NCBI GenBank assembly: GCA_026390695.1 | Contig: JAPLFL010000037.1 | Location: 30,289 to 94,288, forward strand | Direction of reading: 5' to 3' | Length of the DNA: 64,000 bases | Origin: Candidatus Kapaibacterium sp. | Lineage (GTDB): Bacteria > Bacteroidota > Ignavibacteria > Kapaibacteriales > UBA2268 | In this document: one piece after another, positions 15,744 through 25,113 of the stretch | How positions within the stretch are numbered: the stretch's first letter is position 1 | Layout: every line of letters begins with the position of its first letter | Program-made: the position numbers and the translations under genes | Notes under the pieces: generated by a model | What the model was told of the DNA's origin: nothing | What the model saw: the letters and a program-made list of their open reading frames with translations, nothing else | Databases searched by the model: none

Positions 15744-18158
15744 ATGATCCGGAGTTTAAGGTTGAGAGTTAAAATAAAATCATATAATAGTTTTTTTGTG
15801 TTTCTTATAATATTTTCGATCATAGGAATTAGCCATAACAAACTAAAAGCACAGCAGGAGCAAGAAACCTTCCGTATTTCGGGAGTAACGGTCGAAGGTA
15901 ATCGTTTGGTTGATGCTGAAACAATAGTTGCGCTTTCAGGGCTACGTTCAGGCGATGAACTTCAAATCCCTTTTGATCAGAAAATTAATACTGCCATAAG
16001 AAATCTTTGGAAAAGAAAGCAGTTCTCTGATATTGATATTGTTATTGATAGAATATCCAGTGGAGGAATATTTCTTACTTTAAAAGTGAAAGAATTTCCA
16101 AAGCTAAGTGAAATGAAAGTAATCGGAAACAATGCCATAACTGAGAAAAAGATCAAAGAGAGCAGTGATAAAGTTCGAGGGGAAGTAATTTCTGATTTTG
16201 ATCAATATACTATTAAACGTAAGATAAAAAAGTTATATGACGACGAGGGTTTGCTCTTTGCACAAGTTGAGCCAATCATACTCGGCAAGGATTCAACTTA
16301 TTGTACTTTACTCTTGAAAATTGATGAAGGGAAAGCATATAAAGTTGCTAAAATCAGTTTTGAAGGAAATAAATATTTTACTGAGAAGCAACTCGCATCT
16401 TCTTTCGATAACACTGCTGAAAAAACATGGTGGAAATTCTGGAAATCTTTCAAATTTGATAAAAAGGAATATGAAAAAGATCGCGATTTATTAAAAAAAT
16501 ACTTTCGAAAAAATGGATTTATTGATGGTGAAATTACCAGTACAATATCCAATGAAATTCAGTTTGATTCAGTGAATGAAGTGGTTTACATAAAAATAAA
16601 AGTGAATGAAGGCGATAAAATTTATCTTCGAAAAGTAGAATTTAAAGGTAATACTGTTTATAAAGATGAACAATTCTTAAAACGGCTTGACTTTAAAAAA
16701 GGGGATGTATTTGATCTCGAGAAATTTGAAAATAATTTGCGCCATAATGAGGACCAATCGGATATTTCATCAATTTATCTTGATAATGGATACTTGTCCG
16801 CAAATTTAGAAAAAGAAGAGACTCGTATATCAAAGGATTCAATCGACGTTATTATCAGAGTTTTTGAGGGAGATAGAGTAACCATTCGCAGAGTTGATAT
16901 TGTGGGTAATACAAAAACAAAAGATAAAGTCATTAGACGCGAATTATATACCCGGCCAGGTGATTTCTTTGACAAATCCGCAATCATGCGGTCTTTGCGA
17001 GGATTAGGTGTTTTAAACTATTTTAGTCCGGAAAGTCTCCGTCCCGACGTAAAGCCGGTTCCCAGAGATAATACTCAAGTTGATATTGTATATAAAGTTG
17101 ATGAACACTCAACAGACACATTCAATGCGCAAATAGGCTATGCAGGTACTTATGGCTTTACAGGCTCATTTGGAATAACTTTGAATAATTTTTCCTTTTC
17201 CGAGCCATTGTATGGCGGTGGTGGCCAGGTCTTTAATTTTACTTGGGAAAAAGGTGTTTATAACAATATGCAAACTTTTTCTTTAGGTTTATCTGAGCCA
17301 TGGTTCTTGGATGAGCCCACTACAACCGGTTTTAATTTGTTTGATTCAAAAATTAATATGACAAATTATAATTATCATCGAACAGGCGCTTCAGTTAATC
17401 TGGGACGTCGTTTCCGCTGGCCTGACGATTATTTTCGCGGTGATGTCCGATTAACGGTTCAAAAGAATGATATTGGTAGCGGGACTGCAAGCGCTTATTA
17501 TAAATCCGGTTCTGAAAGATCAGTACACATGTCAATTTCAAGAATAAGTCTTGATAATTTGTTCTTCCCTAAGAGTGGATCGCGGTTTTCATTATCTTCA
17601 ACTATTGCTCCCGGAGCTTTGGGAGGTCTTATTTTTGGAAATGTTGATTATTTTAAAAATGAAATGCAATTAGATATGTATAATCCGTTATTGCAAATTA
17701 ACGGTAATGATAGATTGATTCTATTTCTTGGATCAAAGCTTGGCTATGTTACCGGTTTTAAACATGATTCTACCATTTCACCGATTGATTATTATTACAT
17801 GGGTGGTAGTGGAATTGGCTATATAGGTGTTGTTCCCCTTCGTGGTTATCAAGATCAATCAATTGGTCCAAGAAATGGCGGGAAAGTAATGTCAAGGTAT
17901 CAAGCAGAATTAAGATTTGCTGTATCTTTAGAGCCAATGCCTGTTTATGTTTACATTTTTGGTGAAGCAGGAAATGTTTGGCAGGATTTTAAATCAACTG
18001 ATCCTTTCAATTTAAAACGCGCAGCAGGTCTTGGTGTTCAAATGATGATTAATCCTATAGGAATGATCGGATTTAGCTATGGATACGGATTTGATAAAGA
18101 CGTACCCACCAATCAGGTCTCTGGATGGAGATTCTTATTTCATTTAGGTCAACAGTAA
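15744..18158 (+). CDS. bamA: Outer-membrane protein assembly factor BamA
   Basis: An 804-residue Omp85 protein. A signal-anchor-like N-terminus (FFVFLIIFSIIGISHNKLKAQ) is followed by five POTRA domains spanning about residues 42-450, then a 16-strand beta-barrel from about residue 455 (DTFNAQIGYAGTYGFTGSFG) to the C-terminal Phe-rich strand ending FLFHLGQQ. The VPLRGYQDQSIGPRNGG segment is the conserved (V)RGF-like loop 6 motif in the form RGY. It folds beta-barrel proteins into the outer membrane. It is followed after 24 bp by ompH, consistent with an operon. Confidence 0.96.
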   Translation: MIRSLRLRVKIKSYNSFFVFLIIFSIIGISHNKLKAQQEQETFRISGVTVEGNRLVDAETIVALSGLRSGDELQIPFDQKINTAIRNLWKRKQFSDIDIVIDRISSGGIFLTLKVKEFPKLSEMKVIGNNAITEKKIKESSDKVRGEVISDFDQYTIKRKIKKLYDDEGLLFAQVEPIILGKDSTYCTLLLKIDEGKAYKVAKISFEGNKYFTEKQLASSFDNTAEKTWWKFWKSFKFDKKEYEKDRDLLKKYFRKNGFIDGEITSTISNEIQFDSVNEVVYIKIKVNEGDKIYLRKVEFKGNTVYKDEQFLKRLDFKKGDVFDLEKFENNLRHNEDQSDISSIYLDNGYLSANLEKEETRISKDSIDVIIRVFEGDRVTIRRVDIVGNTKTKDKVIRRELYTRPGDFFDKSAIMRSLRGLGVLNYFSPESLRPDVKPVPRDNTQVDIVYKVDEHSTDTFNAQIGYAGTYGFTGSFGITLNNFSFSEPLYGGGGQVFNFTWEKGVYNNMQTFSLGLSEPWFLDEPTTTGFNLFDSKINMTNYNYHRTGASVNLGRRFRWPDDYFRGDVRLTVQKNDIGSGTASAYYKSGSERSVHMSISRISLDNLFFPKSGSRFSLSSTIAPGALGGLIFGNVDYFKNEMQLDMYNPLLQINGNDRLILFLGSKLGYVTGFKHDSTISPIDYYYMGGSGIGYIGVVPLRGYQDQSIGPRNGGKVMSRYQAELRFAVSLEPMPVYVYIFGEAGNVWQDFKSTDPFNLKRAAGLGVQMMINPIGMIGFSYGYGFDKDVPTNQVSGWRFLFHLGQQ

Positions 18159-18182
18159 TATTTTTTATAAATGGAGTTCATA

Positions 18183-18731
18183 ATGTTCAAAAAATTAATT
18201 TTATTATTTGCTTTCACAGCAGTATTCTCATTAACCCTAAAAAGTGCAGGCGACAAAAGTTCTGCTCAGGGTGCGACTATCGGAGTGGTTGATGTCGAAA
18301 CAGTAGTTAAGGAAATGCCTGAAGCTCTCGAAGCTGATAAACAAATCAAAGTAATAGGTCAGAAATATCAGGATACACTTCTTGCTATGCAAAATGATCT
18401 TGAAACCAGATACAAAGCGTACGAAAAACAAAAAGTTATGATGCCAGCCGATGCTCAGGCTAAAGAAGAAGAAGCATTGAAAGCAATGCAGAATACTTTC
18501 CTTCAATATCGTGAAGAAAAATTCGGCCAACAGAACGGCGAGTTGATGAAGTTGCAACAGAAGCTATTGGAGCCCATACGTAGAAAAGTAAAAGAAGCTA
18601 TTGAAAAAGTAGCTAAAGAAGAAAAAATGAATTTCGTTCTTGACAAAGCAAGTTCAAGCATTCTTTTTTCAGAAGATAAATTTGATATTACTTATAAAGT
18701 TCTTGATAAAATAAAAAGAAATAAAGAGTAA
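18183..18731 (+). CDS. OmpH/Skp-family periplasmic chaperone 1
   Basis: A 182-residue protein. The ATG at 18183 is preferred over the upstream in-frame ATG at 18171 because GGAG lies 5-8 nt before it. Signal peptide MFKKLILLFAFTAVFSLTLKSA. The mature part starts IGVVDVETVVKEMPEA and continues as a long charged coiled coil (VIGQKYQDTL ... RRKVKEAIEKVAKEEKMNFVLD), the Skp tentacle pattern, ending in a strand. It carries unfolded outer-membrane proteins to BamA. Confidence 0.9.
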   Translation: MFKKLILLFAFTAVFSLTLKSAGDKSSAQGATIGVVDVETVVKEMPEALEADKQIKVIGQKYQDTLLAMQNDLETRYKAYEKQKVMMPADAQAKEEEALKAMQNTFLQYREEKFGQQNGELMKLQQKLLEPIRRKVKEAIEKVAKEEKMNFVLDKASSSILFSEDKFDITYKVLDKIKRNKE

Positions 18732-18826
18732 CTTTCTTCGCCGAGGCTTTCTCAAAGGTTGCATTTCTGTGATTGCTGAAGATGAGACTGAGTCAAAACG
18801 TGAGAAATTCTTGGAATTGTTATTAT

Positions 18827-18883
18827 GAGCGAAGCGAAGGGTCTCTCTTACAGCCACTTTTGGAGAGATCCTTCGCTTCGCTC
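18827..18883. repeat. Inverted-repeat element between the two ompH genes
   Basis: GAGCGAAGCGAAGGGTCTCTC (arms 18827-18847 and 18863-18883) pairs with its downstream partner at 20 of 21 positions, with a 15-bp loop. The 18732-19052 spacer (321 bp) otherwise holds no believable gene; an 89-codon frame across it merely translates this palindrome. It resembles dispersed palindromic elements of many genomes. It may be an RNA hairpin inside the operon transcript. Confidence 0.8.
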
Positions 18884-19052
18884 AGGATAAAATCAAGTGA
18901 TATTGTAAGCTTTTACACAGTCTCGAATGCAGTAATCTCCAAATATGGCTCTGAAATGATGGTTCTAAATTCAAAGGAATGGCTATCAATAAAAATTATT
19001 TACAATTTGAACTTAATTAAAAAAATTTTACAACACATATAAGGAATAAATT

Positions 19053-19817
19053 GTGAAAAAGTCAGCTTTCATTCTTTTTGCACTGGCACTATTCTTCTTT
19101 TTGGGGCATAATCTTTTGGCTCAAAAAGTAGGCTTTATTTCCAGTGATCTGATTAAAGGGAAATATAACGAAGTGAAACAAGGGGAATTGCGCATCAATT
19201 CTATCGTTGATGAATGGAAGCGTGAAATCGAAGGTATGAACCGCCAGATTACATCTGCCGACTCTAATATCCAGAAGAACAGACTCATCTGGAGTGATGG
19301 AGAACGTGCTGAAAAAATGAAAGAATTAGATGATATAAAACGCAAACGTCAGGATTATACAAAATCTAAATTTGATAATGGCGGTGATTACGATAAAGTT
19401 GTTCAGATGATAATGCAGCCGATCGAACAAAAAATATATGCTGCCACTCAGGAAGTTGCCTCCGAGGAAAGTTATGACTTTATATTCGACCAGAGCCAAG
19501 TTCCGATACCATATACAAATTTTAAATACGATCTGACCGTTAAAGTTTTACGAAAGTTAGGAGTAAATACCGACGAACTCGAAAAAGATCAAAAGAAGAA
19601 AATTGAAGCTGACCCTCGTAATAAAAAAGCTGTTTCTAAGGATGCCCCACGAAAAACTTCAAGAAAATCAGACGATGTGGAAATCGCTCCGGTAAAAAAA
19701 GATAATCCTGCAATGCCACCGGGTTTCATCCCAATTGATCCGTCCAATACACCATTGAAAGTTGATTCTACAAATATGGATCCGGTCAAAGTTCCTCAAC
19801 CACAAATAATAAAATAA
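19053..19817 (+). CDS. OmpH/Skp-family periplasmic chaperone 2, with extended tail
   Basis: A 254-residue paralogue of the preceding gene. A GTG start with AAGGA upstream gives signal peptide VKKSAFILFALALFFFLGHNLLA. The mature start is KVGFISSDLIKGKYNEVKQG, followed by a coiled coil (RINSIVDEWKREIEGMNRQI) and the strand YDFIFDQSQVPIPYT. Unlike the first copy it has a ~75-residue C-terminal extension rich in Lys and Pro (DPRNKKAVSKDAPRKTSRKS...). Its stop overlaps the lpxD ATG by one base. Confidence 0.88.
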   Translation: MKKSAFILFALALFFFLGHNLLAQKVGFISSDLIKGKYNEVKQGELRINSIVDEWKREIEGMNRQITSADSNIQKNRLIWSDGERAEKMKELDDIKRKRQDYTKSKFDNGGDYDKVVQMIMQPIEQKIYAATQEVASEESYDFIFDQSQVPIPYTNFKYDLTVKVLRKLGVNTDELEKDQKKKIEADPRNKKAVSKDAPRKTSRKSDDVEIAPVKKDNPAMPPGFIPIDPSNTPLKVDSTNMDPVKVPQPQIIK

Positions 19818-20881
19818 TGAAAATCACCGATATTCCAAATATTGAAAATATCGCTAAAATCTGCAATGGCTTTATCAAAGGGAATATTAATCTCGAGATA
19901 AAAAATCTCAATCGGATAGAATATTCTGTTCCCGGCGACCTTACTTTCATTTCATCTCCGAATTACCTGAAATATTTTTTTAAAAGTCAGGCTGACGGCT
20001 TCATCCTTAATCAAGAGACTTACGATTCAATAATTAATTCTGATCAATCTGGTAAATATACCGAAAAATGCTTCATAATCTGCGCTGATCCTTATAAATC
20101 ATTCATTCTTCTGCTTCAATATATAAACAGCAATATACCCATTCTAAGCTCTTTCATTCATCCAAGCGCGATAATCGGACAAAATACAAACATTAGTTCC
20201 AGTGCATTTATTGGGCCTAATGTCGTAATTGGCGACAATTGCTCAATTGCAGATAAATCCATTATCGAAGCCAACTGCGTCATTGGCAATGATTGCATAA
20301 TTGGCTCAGGTACTCATATCTTCCCACTTGTTTCTTTATATTATGACACTATAATCGGAACGGACACTATAATCCATTCTGGCGCGGTTATTGGAGCAGA
20401 TGGCTTTAGTAATATTGAAAATTCCGATGGCTCCTACCAAAAAATTCCACAATTGGGTAATGTAATAATCGGGAATAATGTTGAAATCGGAGCAAATACC
20501 TGTATAGATCGCTCGCTAATCGGTTCTACATTGATTGAAGATGGTGTTAAATTAGATAATCTGATTCATATAGCTCATAGCTGTCTAATTGGCGAAAACT
20601 CAGCCTTTGCTGCTCAAGTAGGCGTTGCAGGCAGTGTCAAAATCGGGAAAAGAAATCGATTAGGTGGTCAAGTTGGGCTGGCAGGACATCTTGATACAGC
20701 AGACGATGTGATTATTATGGCTCAATCTGGTGTAGCAAAATCGGTAGAAAACAAAGGCATATATTTCGGATCACCAATTAAAGACAGAATGCGTGCTTTC
20801 AAAATAGAAGCAGTAATCCGTCAACTGCCCGAACTGTTCAATGATATCAAAGATCTTAAGAATAAAATTCTAAATAGTTAA
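19817..20881 (+). CDS. lpxD: UDP-3-O-acylglucosamine N-acyltransferase
   Basis: Transfers a hydroxyacyl chain from ACP to the 2-amino group of UDP-acyl-glucosamine in lipid A synthesis. 354 residues: an N-terminal uridine-binding domain (residues ~1-105), then a left-handed beta-helix of hexapeptide repeats (IIGQNTNISSSAFIGPNVVI ...) through residue ~320, and a C-terminal helix (ELFNDIKDLKNKIL). The active-site His is in HIAHSCLIGENSAFAAQVGVAG. One-base overlap with the preceding gene shows coupling. Lipid A-type LPS is therefore expected. Confidence 0.95.
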   Translation: MKITDIPNIENIAKICNGFIKGNINLEIKNLNRIEYSVPGDLTFISSPNYLKYFFKSQADGFILNQETYDSIINSDQSGKYTEKCFIICADPYKSFILLLQYINSNIPILSSFIHPSAIIGQNTNISSSAFIGPNVVIGDNCSIADKSIIEANCVIGNDCIIGSGTHIFPLVSLYYDTIIGTDTIIHSGAVIGADGFSNIENSDGSYQKIPQLGNVIIGNNVEIGANTCIDRSLIGSTLIEDGVKLDNLIHIAHSCLIGENSAFAAQVGVAGSVKIGKRNRLGGQVGLAGHLDTADDVIIMAQSGVAKSVENKGIYFGSPIKDRMRAFKIEAVIRQLPELFNDIKDLKNKILNS

Positions 20882-20975
20882 GAATTATTAAATTCCCATA
20901 CTATTAAATCTCTCATCCTTTAGAATAAATCTATGCTCCCAAGGCGGAGTATGAGATCATGAAATAATTCAAAAA

Positions 20976-21010
20976 AAATCATCCGAAGACAAACTGCCAT
21001 CGGATGATTT
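20976..21010. terminator. Bidirectional hairpin terminator between lpxD and the sensor gene
   Basis: AAATCATCCGA and TCGGATGATTT form a perfect 11-bp stem around a 13-nt loop. An A-run precedes it and a T-rich stretch follows. It lies between convergent genes. The stem sequence is almost the same as in the hairpin at 27049-27079. Confidence 0.7.
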
Positions 21011-21029
21011 AAGTATTTAGATTAATATT

Positions 21030-23234
21030 TTAAAGTGCTTTTGGAACAGGTAGTGATAATTGAACAATATTTCCTTCATCTCCGCCGAATGATTCGATTA
21101 CTATAGAGCCGTTTAATAATCTGACAATTGAAGCTGCTATTGCGAAATTGAGAAGAATGTCTTTTTTATCGTGTCTAATTGATTCGATTAAATTGCTTGT
21201 ATTTTCTTTATAAATTTCTATCATTGTTTCGACAATTGGATTGGCAGGGCCAAGAATCTGTACTTCAGTGGCGCCTTCTGATCTATTTTCCTGAACATTG
21301 ATTGAAACTTCGGAGCTCGCCAATCCTTCAGTAAGCGAAAGTAGCAGCAATTTGATTAACTGGCGCATCTTTTCAATATCTCCTATTGCAATTGCAGTCA
21401 AAGATTCTTCACTTATAATGACATTGATTTGCTTGTCATTTGGTAATTCTATTTTAATGTCTTCGTTTGCCTGATCAATAGCACTACTGACTCTGAATGT
21501 AGCAAATTGACTGAAGGAAGCACTGCCTCCATCGGCAGCAACATCAATAATGTCCGACACAAATGTAAAAAGCTCTTCAGTTGATTCAGATGCAAGATTA
21601 AGATATGTGTCATGTTCTTCTTCGTTATCATACAACTTTTCATTTAAGAGTTGCATGTAACCGATAATACCAGTGAGGGAGTTACGTAATTGATGGGATA
21701 ATTTCGCCATAAAGGTAGATTTAAACTCATTTGTTTCCCGACTGAGCTGTTCTGCAAGTCTATTTTGATTTGCGCGCATTGCAGCCTCTTCTTCGGCAAA
21801 TTTTTCAAGGGTTACATCGCGACCGATTGCATAAATAAGATTATCGGATTTTGAAACAGTAAAACTCCAATTTACCCATCTGAGTTTCTTATTTTTATCA
21901 ATCATTCTGAAATCGACCCGTTCAATATATTCATTTTCCGATTTATTAATCAATGAATAAAATGTTGGAATGTCATCAGATTGCTCGAATAGAAAATCAA
22001 TTTTGTTAGATATTAATTCATCTGGACCATATCCGAATAGCTTCAATGATGCTGGGTTCATTGTTTTCCAAATACCGTTGAAATCAATTACTGCAATAAC
22101 GTCATTTGATGAATCCACTATTCTGCGTTGTGAACGAGTCATCCTTTCAGCTTCGTCAATAGCAGCAGCTTTTCTGGTTGTGACAGAAAGTAGGAAGACA
22201 AAAAACAGAATACTAAGGACAAGGGATGTAACTAAAGTTATAACTGGTAAAGATTTTTGGAAACTTCCACCAAAATTGGGGATAGTTCCAAAGTGAACTT
22301 TCATGATTCGGTTGGCAATTTTAAAATTAGCAGTATAAACAAGTTCAGGTTTCAAATCTTTATCGTAAAGTTTGGTATTTTCGGATTCGAAGACGGAATA
22401 TTCTTTGTTATTTTCGTTTATATCAACTATCTTGAAAGTAATACTTGTATCACTCGGCACACCAGTACCAATGGCACTTTTAAAAAATCCATTAGTATTT
22501 ATTTCAAGTCCGACGATTCCGCGGAAAAATTTTCGACGATTTTCCAAATTATCAGGAATTGAATCCTTTTGATAAATAGGAGAAATTATTAGGATGCCAT
22601 TTGTATCGGGTTTTCTGAGCAATAAACTTGTTGTTGCAGTTAATAAATTAGAATCTCTTGCCGTTTCAATTTCTTTTTTAATAAAAGGCTCTGAAAAAAG
22701 GTCAAATCCGCTTCTTTGCTTATTTTTCTGATAAGATTCAATGAATGTAACTGGCATGTAAAAATCTTTATTTTCTATTGGATATACTGAGAAATCATAG
22801 AGACCTTGAGATTTTACATTATAAATATGAAGAGCGAGATCCTTGTTGGGGACTTGCTGAGCATATAAAACACTAACTATCGAAGTAGAAGTTTTTGTGG
22901 GAATAGAAGCATAAAGCTGGAAATAATCGCGGACAACATCTATCAAATTATCATAAAGACCACGAATATTTGATAATATTTGTACATCTGTTTCATATTT
23001 CGAGTTTAATCGTTCAACAACTGATGTATAAGCTTTTTCAAACGATGCAGCTTTATCGTCTTTAATTTTTTGTCCGACAAAATACCATAAAAATATGCTT
23101 AGAGCAAGTGTAATAACAAGTACAATATAAGCTGGATAAGTTTGTTTCAAACCATATATCGATGATTTTTTCTTGTTTGCTTGCTTTAAAATTGACTCGT
23201 AAGAGGAAGAATCCTGATTATCTTTCTTTGCCAT
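21030..23234 (-). CDS. CHASE-PAS membrane sensor with degenerate histidine-kinase domain
   Basis: 734 residues. TM1 at ~35-57 (YPAYIVLVITLALSIFLWYF), a periplasmic CHASE domain (~80-290: RSGFDLFSEPFIKKEIETARDS ... IISPIYQKD), TM2 at ~325-350, a PAS domain (~370-480: IVDSSNDVIAVIDFNGIWKT), then a HisKA-like helix with the His kept in KLSHQLRNSLTGIIGY (~510). The ATPase part lacks the N box Asn (KLLLLSLTEG), the DxGxG loop (ILGPANPI) and the GxGLGL loop (DILLNFAI), keeping only the final LLNGSIVIES...LSLP strands. It is therefore probably a pseudokinase that binds or is phosphorylated by another kinase. 46 bp separate it from the upstream response regulator gene. Confidence 0.88.
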   Translation of the reverse strand: MAKKDNQDSSSYESILKQANKKKSSIYGLKQTYPAYIVLVITLALSIFLWYFVGQKIKDDKAASFEKAYTSVVERLNSKYETDVQILSNIRGLYDNLIDVVRDYFQLYASIPTKTSTSIVSVLYAQQVPNKDLALHIYNVKSQGLYDFSVYPIENKDFYMPVTFIESYQKNKQRSGFDLFSEPFIKKEIETARDSNLLTATTSLLLRKPDTNGILIISPIYQKDSIPDNLENRRKFFRGIVGLEINTNGFFKSAIGTGVPSDTSITFKIVDINENNKEYSVFESENTKLYDKDLKPELVYTANFKIANRIMKVHFGTIPNFGGSFQKSLPVITLVTSLVLSILFFVFLLSVTTRKAAAIDEAERMTRSQRRIVDSSNDVIAVIDFNGIWKTMNPASLKLFGYGPDELISNKIDFLFEQSDDIPTFYSLINKSENEYIERVDFRMIDKNKKLRWVNWSFTVSKSDNLIYAIGRDVTLEKFAEEEAAMRANQNRLAEQLSRETNEFKSTFMAKLSHQLRNSLTGIIGYMQLLNEKLYDNEEEHDTYLNLASESTEELFTFVSDIIDVAADGGSASFSQFATFRVSSAIDQANEDIKIELPNDKQINVIISEESLTAIAIGDIEKMRQLIKLLLLSLTEGLASSEVSINVQENRSEGATEVQILGPANPIVETMIEIYKENTSNLIESIRHDKKDILLNFAIAASIVRLLNGSIVIESFGGDEGNIVQLSLPVPKAL

Positions 23235-23279
23235 GATTATTACAAAACCTAATTTGTATTTAAAATTTGTTAATTAAAA

Positions 23280-23666
23280 TTATCCTCTTTTTCTTTCAAT
23301 TACTCCGATGATATCGGAGACGAAAGTAGAGGTGTTTATAGGTTTAGCGATATAATAATCGAAACCCATTTCAATAAATTTCTCTTTATCGTTAGTCTGA
23401 GCAAACCCTGTAACTGCGATTATCGGAATTTCAACTCCACCTGACATCATTCGCAATATGCCTAAAATATCTGTTCCACTTACATCAGGAAGAAATATAT
23501 CACAAATTACAGCTAAAACCGGATTCTCTCTTAAATAATTCACAGCGCTGTTTCCATCGGCAAAATCCTGAGTAATAAATCCTGATTTTTTTAAAATGGT
23601 ACAAAATAGCCTTCGAATAGGCATATTGTCTTCAATTACACAGATAGGTAAAGTTTTATCAAACAT
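23280..23666 (-). CDS. Single-domain response regulator
   Basis: A 128-residue CheY-like receiver with no output domain. Acidic pair E12-D13, phosphoacceptor D56 in VICDIFLPDVSG, Thr in AVTGFA and Lys in YYIAKPI are all present, so it should be phosphorylated. It lies between an OmpA-like gene (15 bp upstream on the same strand) and the degenerate sensor gene. The likely role is relay or scaffold in that pathway, or motility-like output; no effector is visible. Confidence 0.92.
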   Translation of the reverse strand: MFDKTLPICVIEDNMPIRRLFCTILKKSGFITQDFADGNSAVNYLRENPVLAVICDIFLPDVSGTDILGILRMMSGGVEIPIIAVTGFAQTNDKEKFIEMGFDYYIAKPINTSTFVSDIIGVIERKRG

Positions 23667-23681
23667 AGTAAATCCTATTAT

Positions 23682-25085
23682 TTATTTTTTAACTAATTGT
23701 ATTTCGACTCTTCTGTTCTGCCTTCTACCCTGGGGAGTGGCATTTGTACTTACTGGTAAAAGAGAACCTTTACCTGTTGCCAATATTCTTGTATCTTTAA
23801 TATTTTTACTTTCAAGGAATGCTTTCACTCTATTGGCACGATCAATGGAAATTTTTGTTCTCTCAGCAATATCGGAACCAAAACTTTCTGTGTGACCGAC
23901 CACTTGAGCATTGTAAGCAGGATTTTCTTTCATAAACTGAGCAATTGCTTCAAGTTTTAGTTTGTCTTTATCACTAAAATTTACACTTTTTTCGGAACTG
24001 AACAAAAATGTAAATTTTTTGGTTGGATCGATTTTTTCTAAAATGGGTGCTGCCTGAGGAGTAACGTTGACAGGAGCTGCACTTGTATTTATTTCTGACT
24101 TTTCTTCTATATCAGCAGCAGCTAAAATGACGGGGGCCTCAACATAAGCAATTAAATAAGTAGATAAACTACTCAAATTTTGAAACCCTTCGAATATAGG
24201 TCCACCTTCATTCCGAACTGATGCTATATAAGCAGGAGGATGTACAATAGTGGAATCATAGAAAATCGTGTCAGTTTTAACTTCATCCTGACTGAATTTA
24301 ACTGAAATCCCGATCTTCAGAGATGCAATATTCCAGTTTGAGCCTTGATTATTCAAGATCTGTGTTCCGGTTTGAGCCATTATGTATGGAGTAAGATATA
24401 TTCTTGAAGACTTACTTATATCTGTTAATAAGAACTCATAACTTAATCCTGCATGGAGACCCGCACGTACAGCTTTTGTACTAATACTCTGATCCGATAT
24501 TTGATCTATTTTACCGGTATTTTTAAAATAAAGGAAAGTCTTCATTGCTCTATTATAGTTTAAATCCAGATCGAATCCTGTAAATGCAGTGAGACCAAAT
24601 ATAGGCAACTTATACCGAAAAGTCGGAGAAAAAGTTAAATAAGTAAAACTGCCTTCACTTTTATAAATTGTATCACTTGCCACATTATATTGAAATTGAG
24701 CATTACTAATCTTATAATCGTAAAAATTCAGCATAGCCCCAATTCCCCAGTCCTGATCTACTGGAGACCATTCACTTAGAAGCCCTCCAAAAGCTCCGAT
24801 TCCATATCCTGTTTTATATTTAATACTATAGCTTAGTGAATCGGGTAAGTTTGGATCCGGATATATTTTTAAATCCAGATCACCGAAATATTTATTAAGA
24901 TTTAATCCGGTGGATAAACCAAACCACCACTTACTTTGTTTGCGGTGTAGTATGAGAGTATCTCTTGATGGCAGCAATTTAATATCGGTAAATTCGGTAA
25001 TAAGAGGTTCTCTTTGTCCCTTAGCTTCGAGAAGCATCAAAAACAAAAAGGAGACTATACAATATTTAAAAAGTTTTTCTAACAT
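23682..25085 (-). CDS. Outer-membrane beta-barrel protein with OmpA C-terminal domain
   Basis: 467 residues. Signal peptide MLEKLFKYCIVSFLFLMLLEAKG. Residues ~45-260 alternate like an outer-membrane barrel (KWWFGLSTGLNLNKYFGDL ... YLTPYIMAQTGTQIL). A linker follows, then a peptidoglycan-binding OmpA domain from ~360 (FSDKDKLKLEAIAQFM ... VVGHTESFG ... RANRVKAFLESK ... QGRRQNRRVEIQLVKK). It ties the outer membrane to the cell wall. It heads the minus-strand run with the response regulator and sensor. Confidence 0.9.
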   Translation of the reverse strand: MLEKLFKYCIVSFLFLMLLEAKGQREPLITEFTDIKLLPSRDTLILHRKQSKWWFGLSTGLNLNKYFGDLDLKIYPDPNLPDSLSYSIKYKTGYGIGAFGGLLSEWSPVDQDWGIGAMLNFYDYKISNAQFQYNVASDTIYKSEGSFTYLTFSPTFRYKLPIFGLTAFTGFDLDLNYNRAMKTFLYFKNTGKIDQISDQSISTKAVRAGLHAGLSYEFLLTDISKSSRIYLTPYIMAQTGTQILNNQGSNWNIASLKIGISVKFSQDEVKTDTIFYDSTIVHPPAYIASVRNEGGPIFEGFQNLSSLSTYLIAYVEAPVILAAADIEEKSEINTSAAPVNVTPQAAPILEKIDPTKKFTFLFSSEKSVNFSDKDKLKLEAIAQFMKENPAYNAQVVGHTESFGSDIAERTKISIDRANRVKAFLESKNIKDTRILATGKGSLLPVSTNATPQGRRQNRRVEIQLVKK

Positions 25086-25113
25086 ACATATAAAACATTA
25101 AAATATGGAAAAC

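Noticed and set aside
18773..19042. 89-codon plus-strand ORF between the ompH genes
   Set aside because: It only translates the palindromic element and AT-rich spacer. The peptide has no family features and the start has no ribosome binding site.
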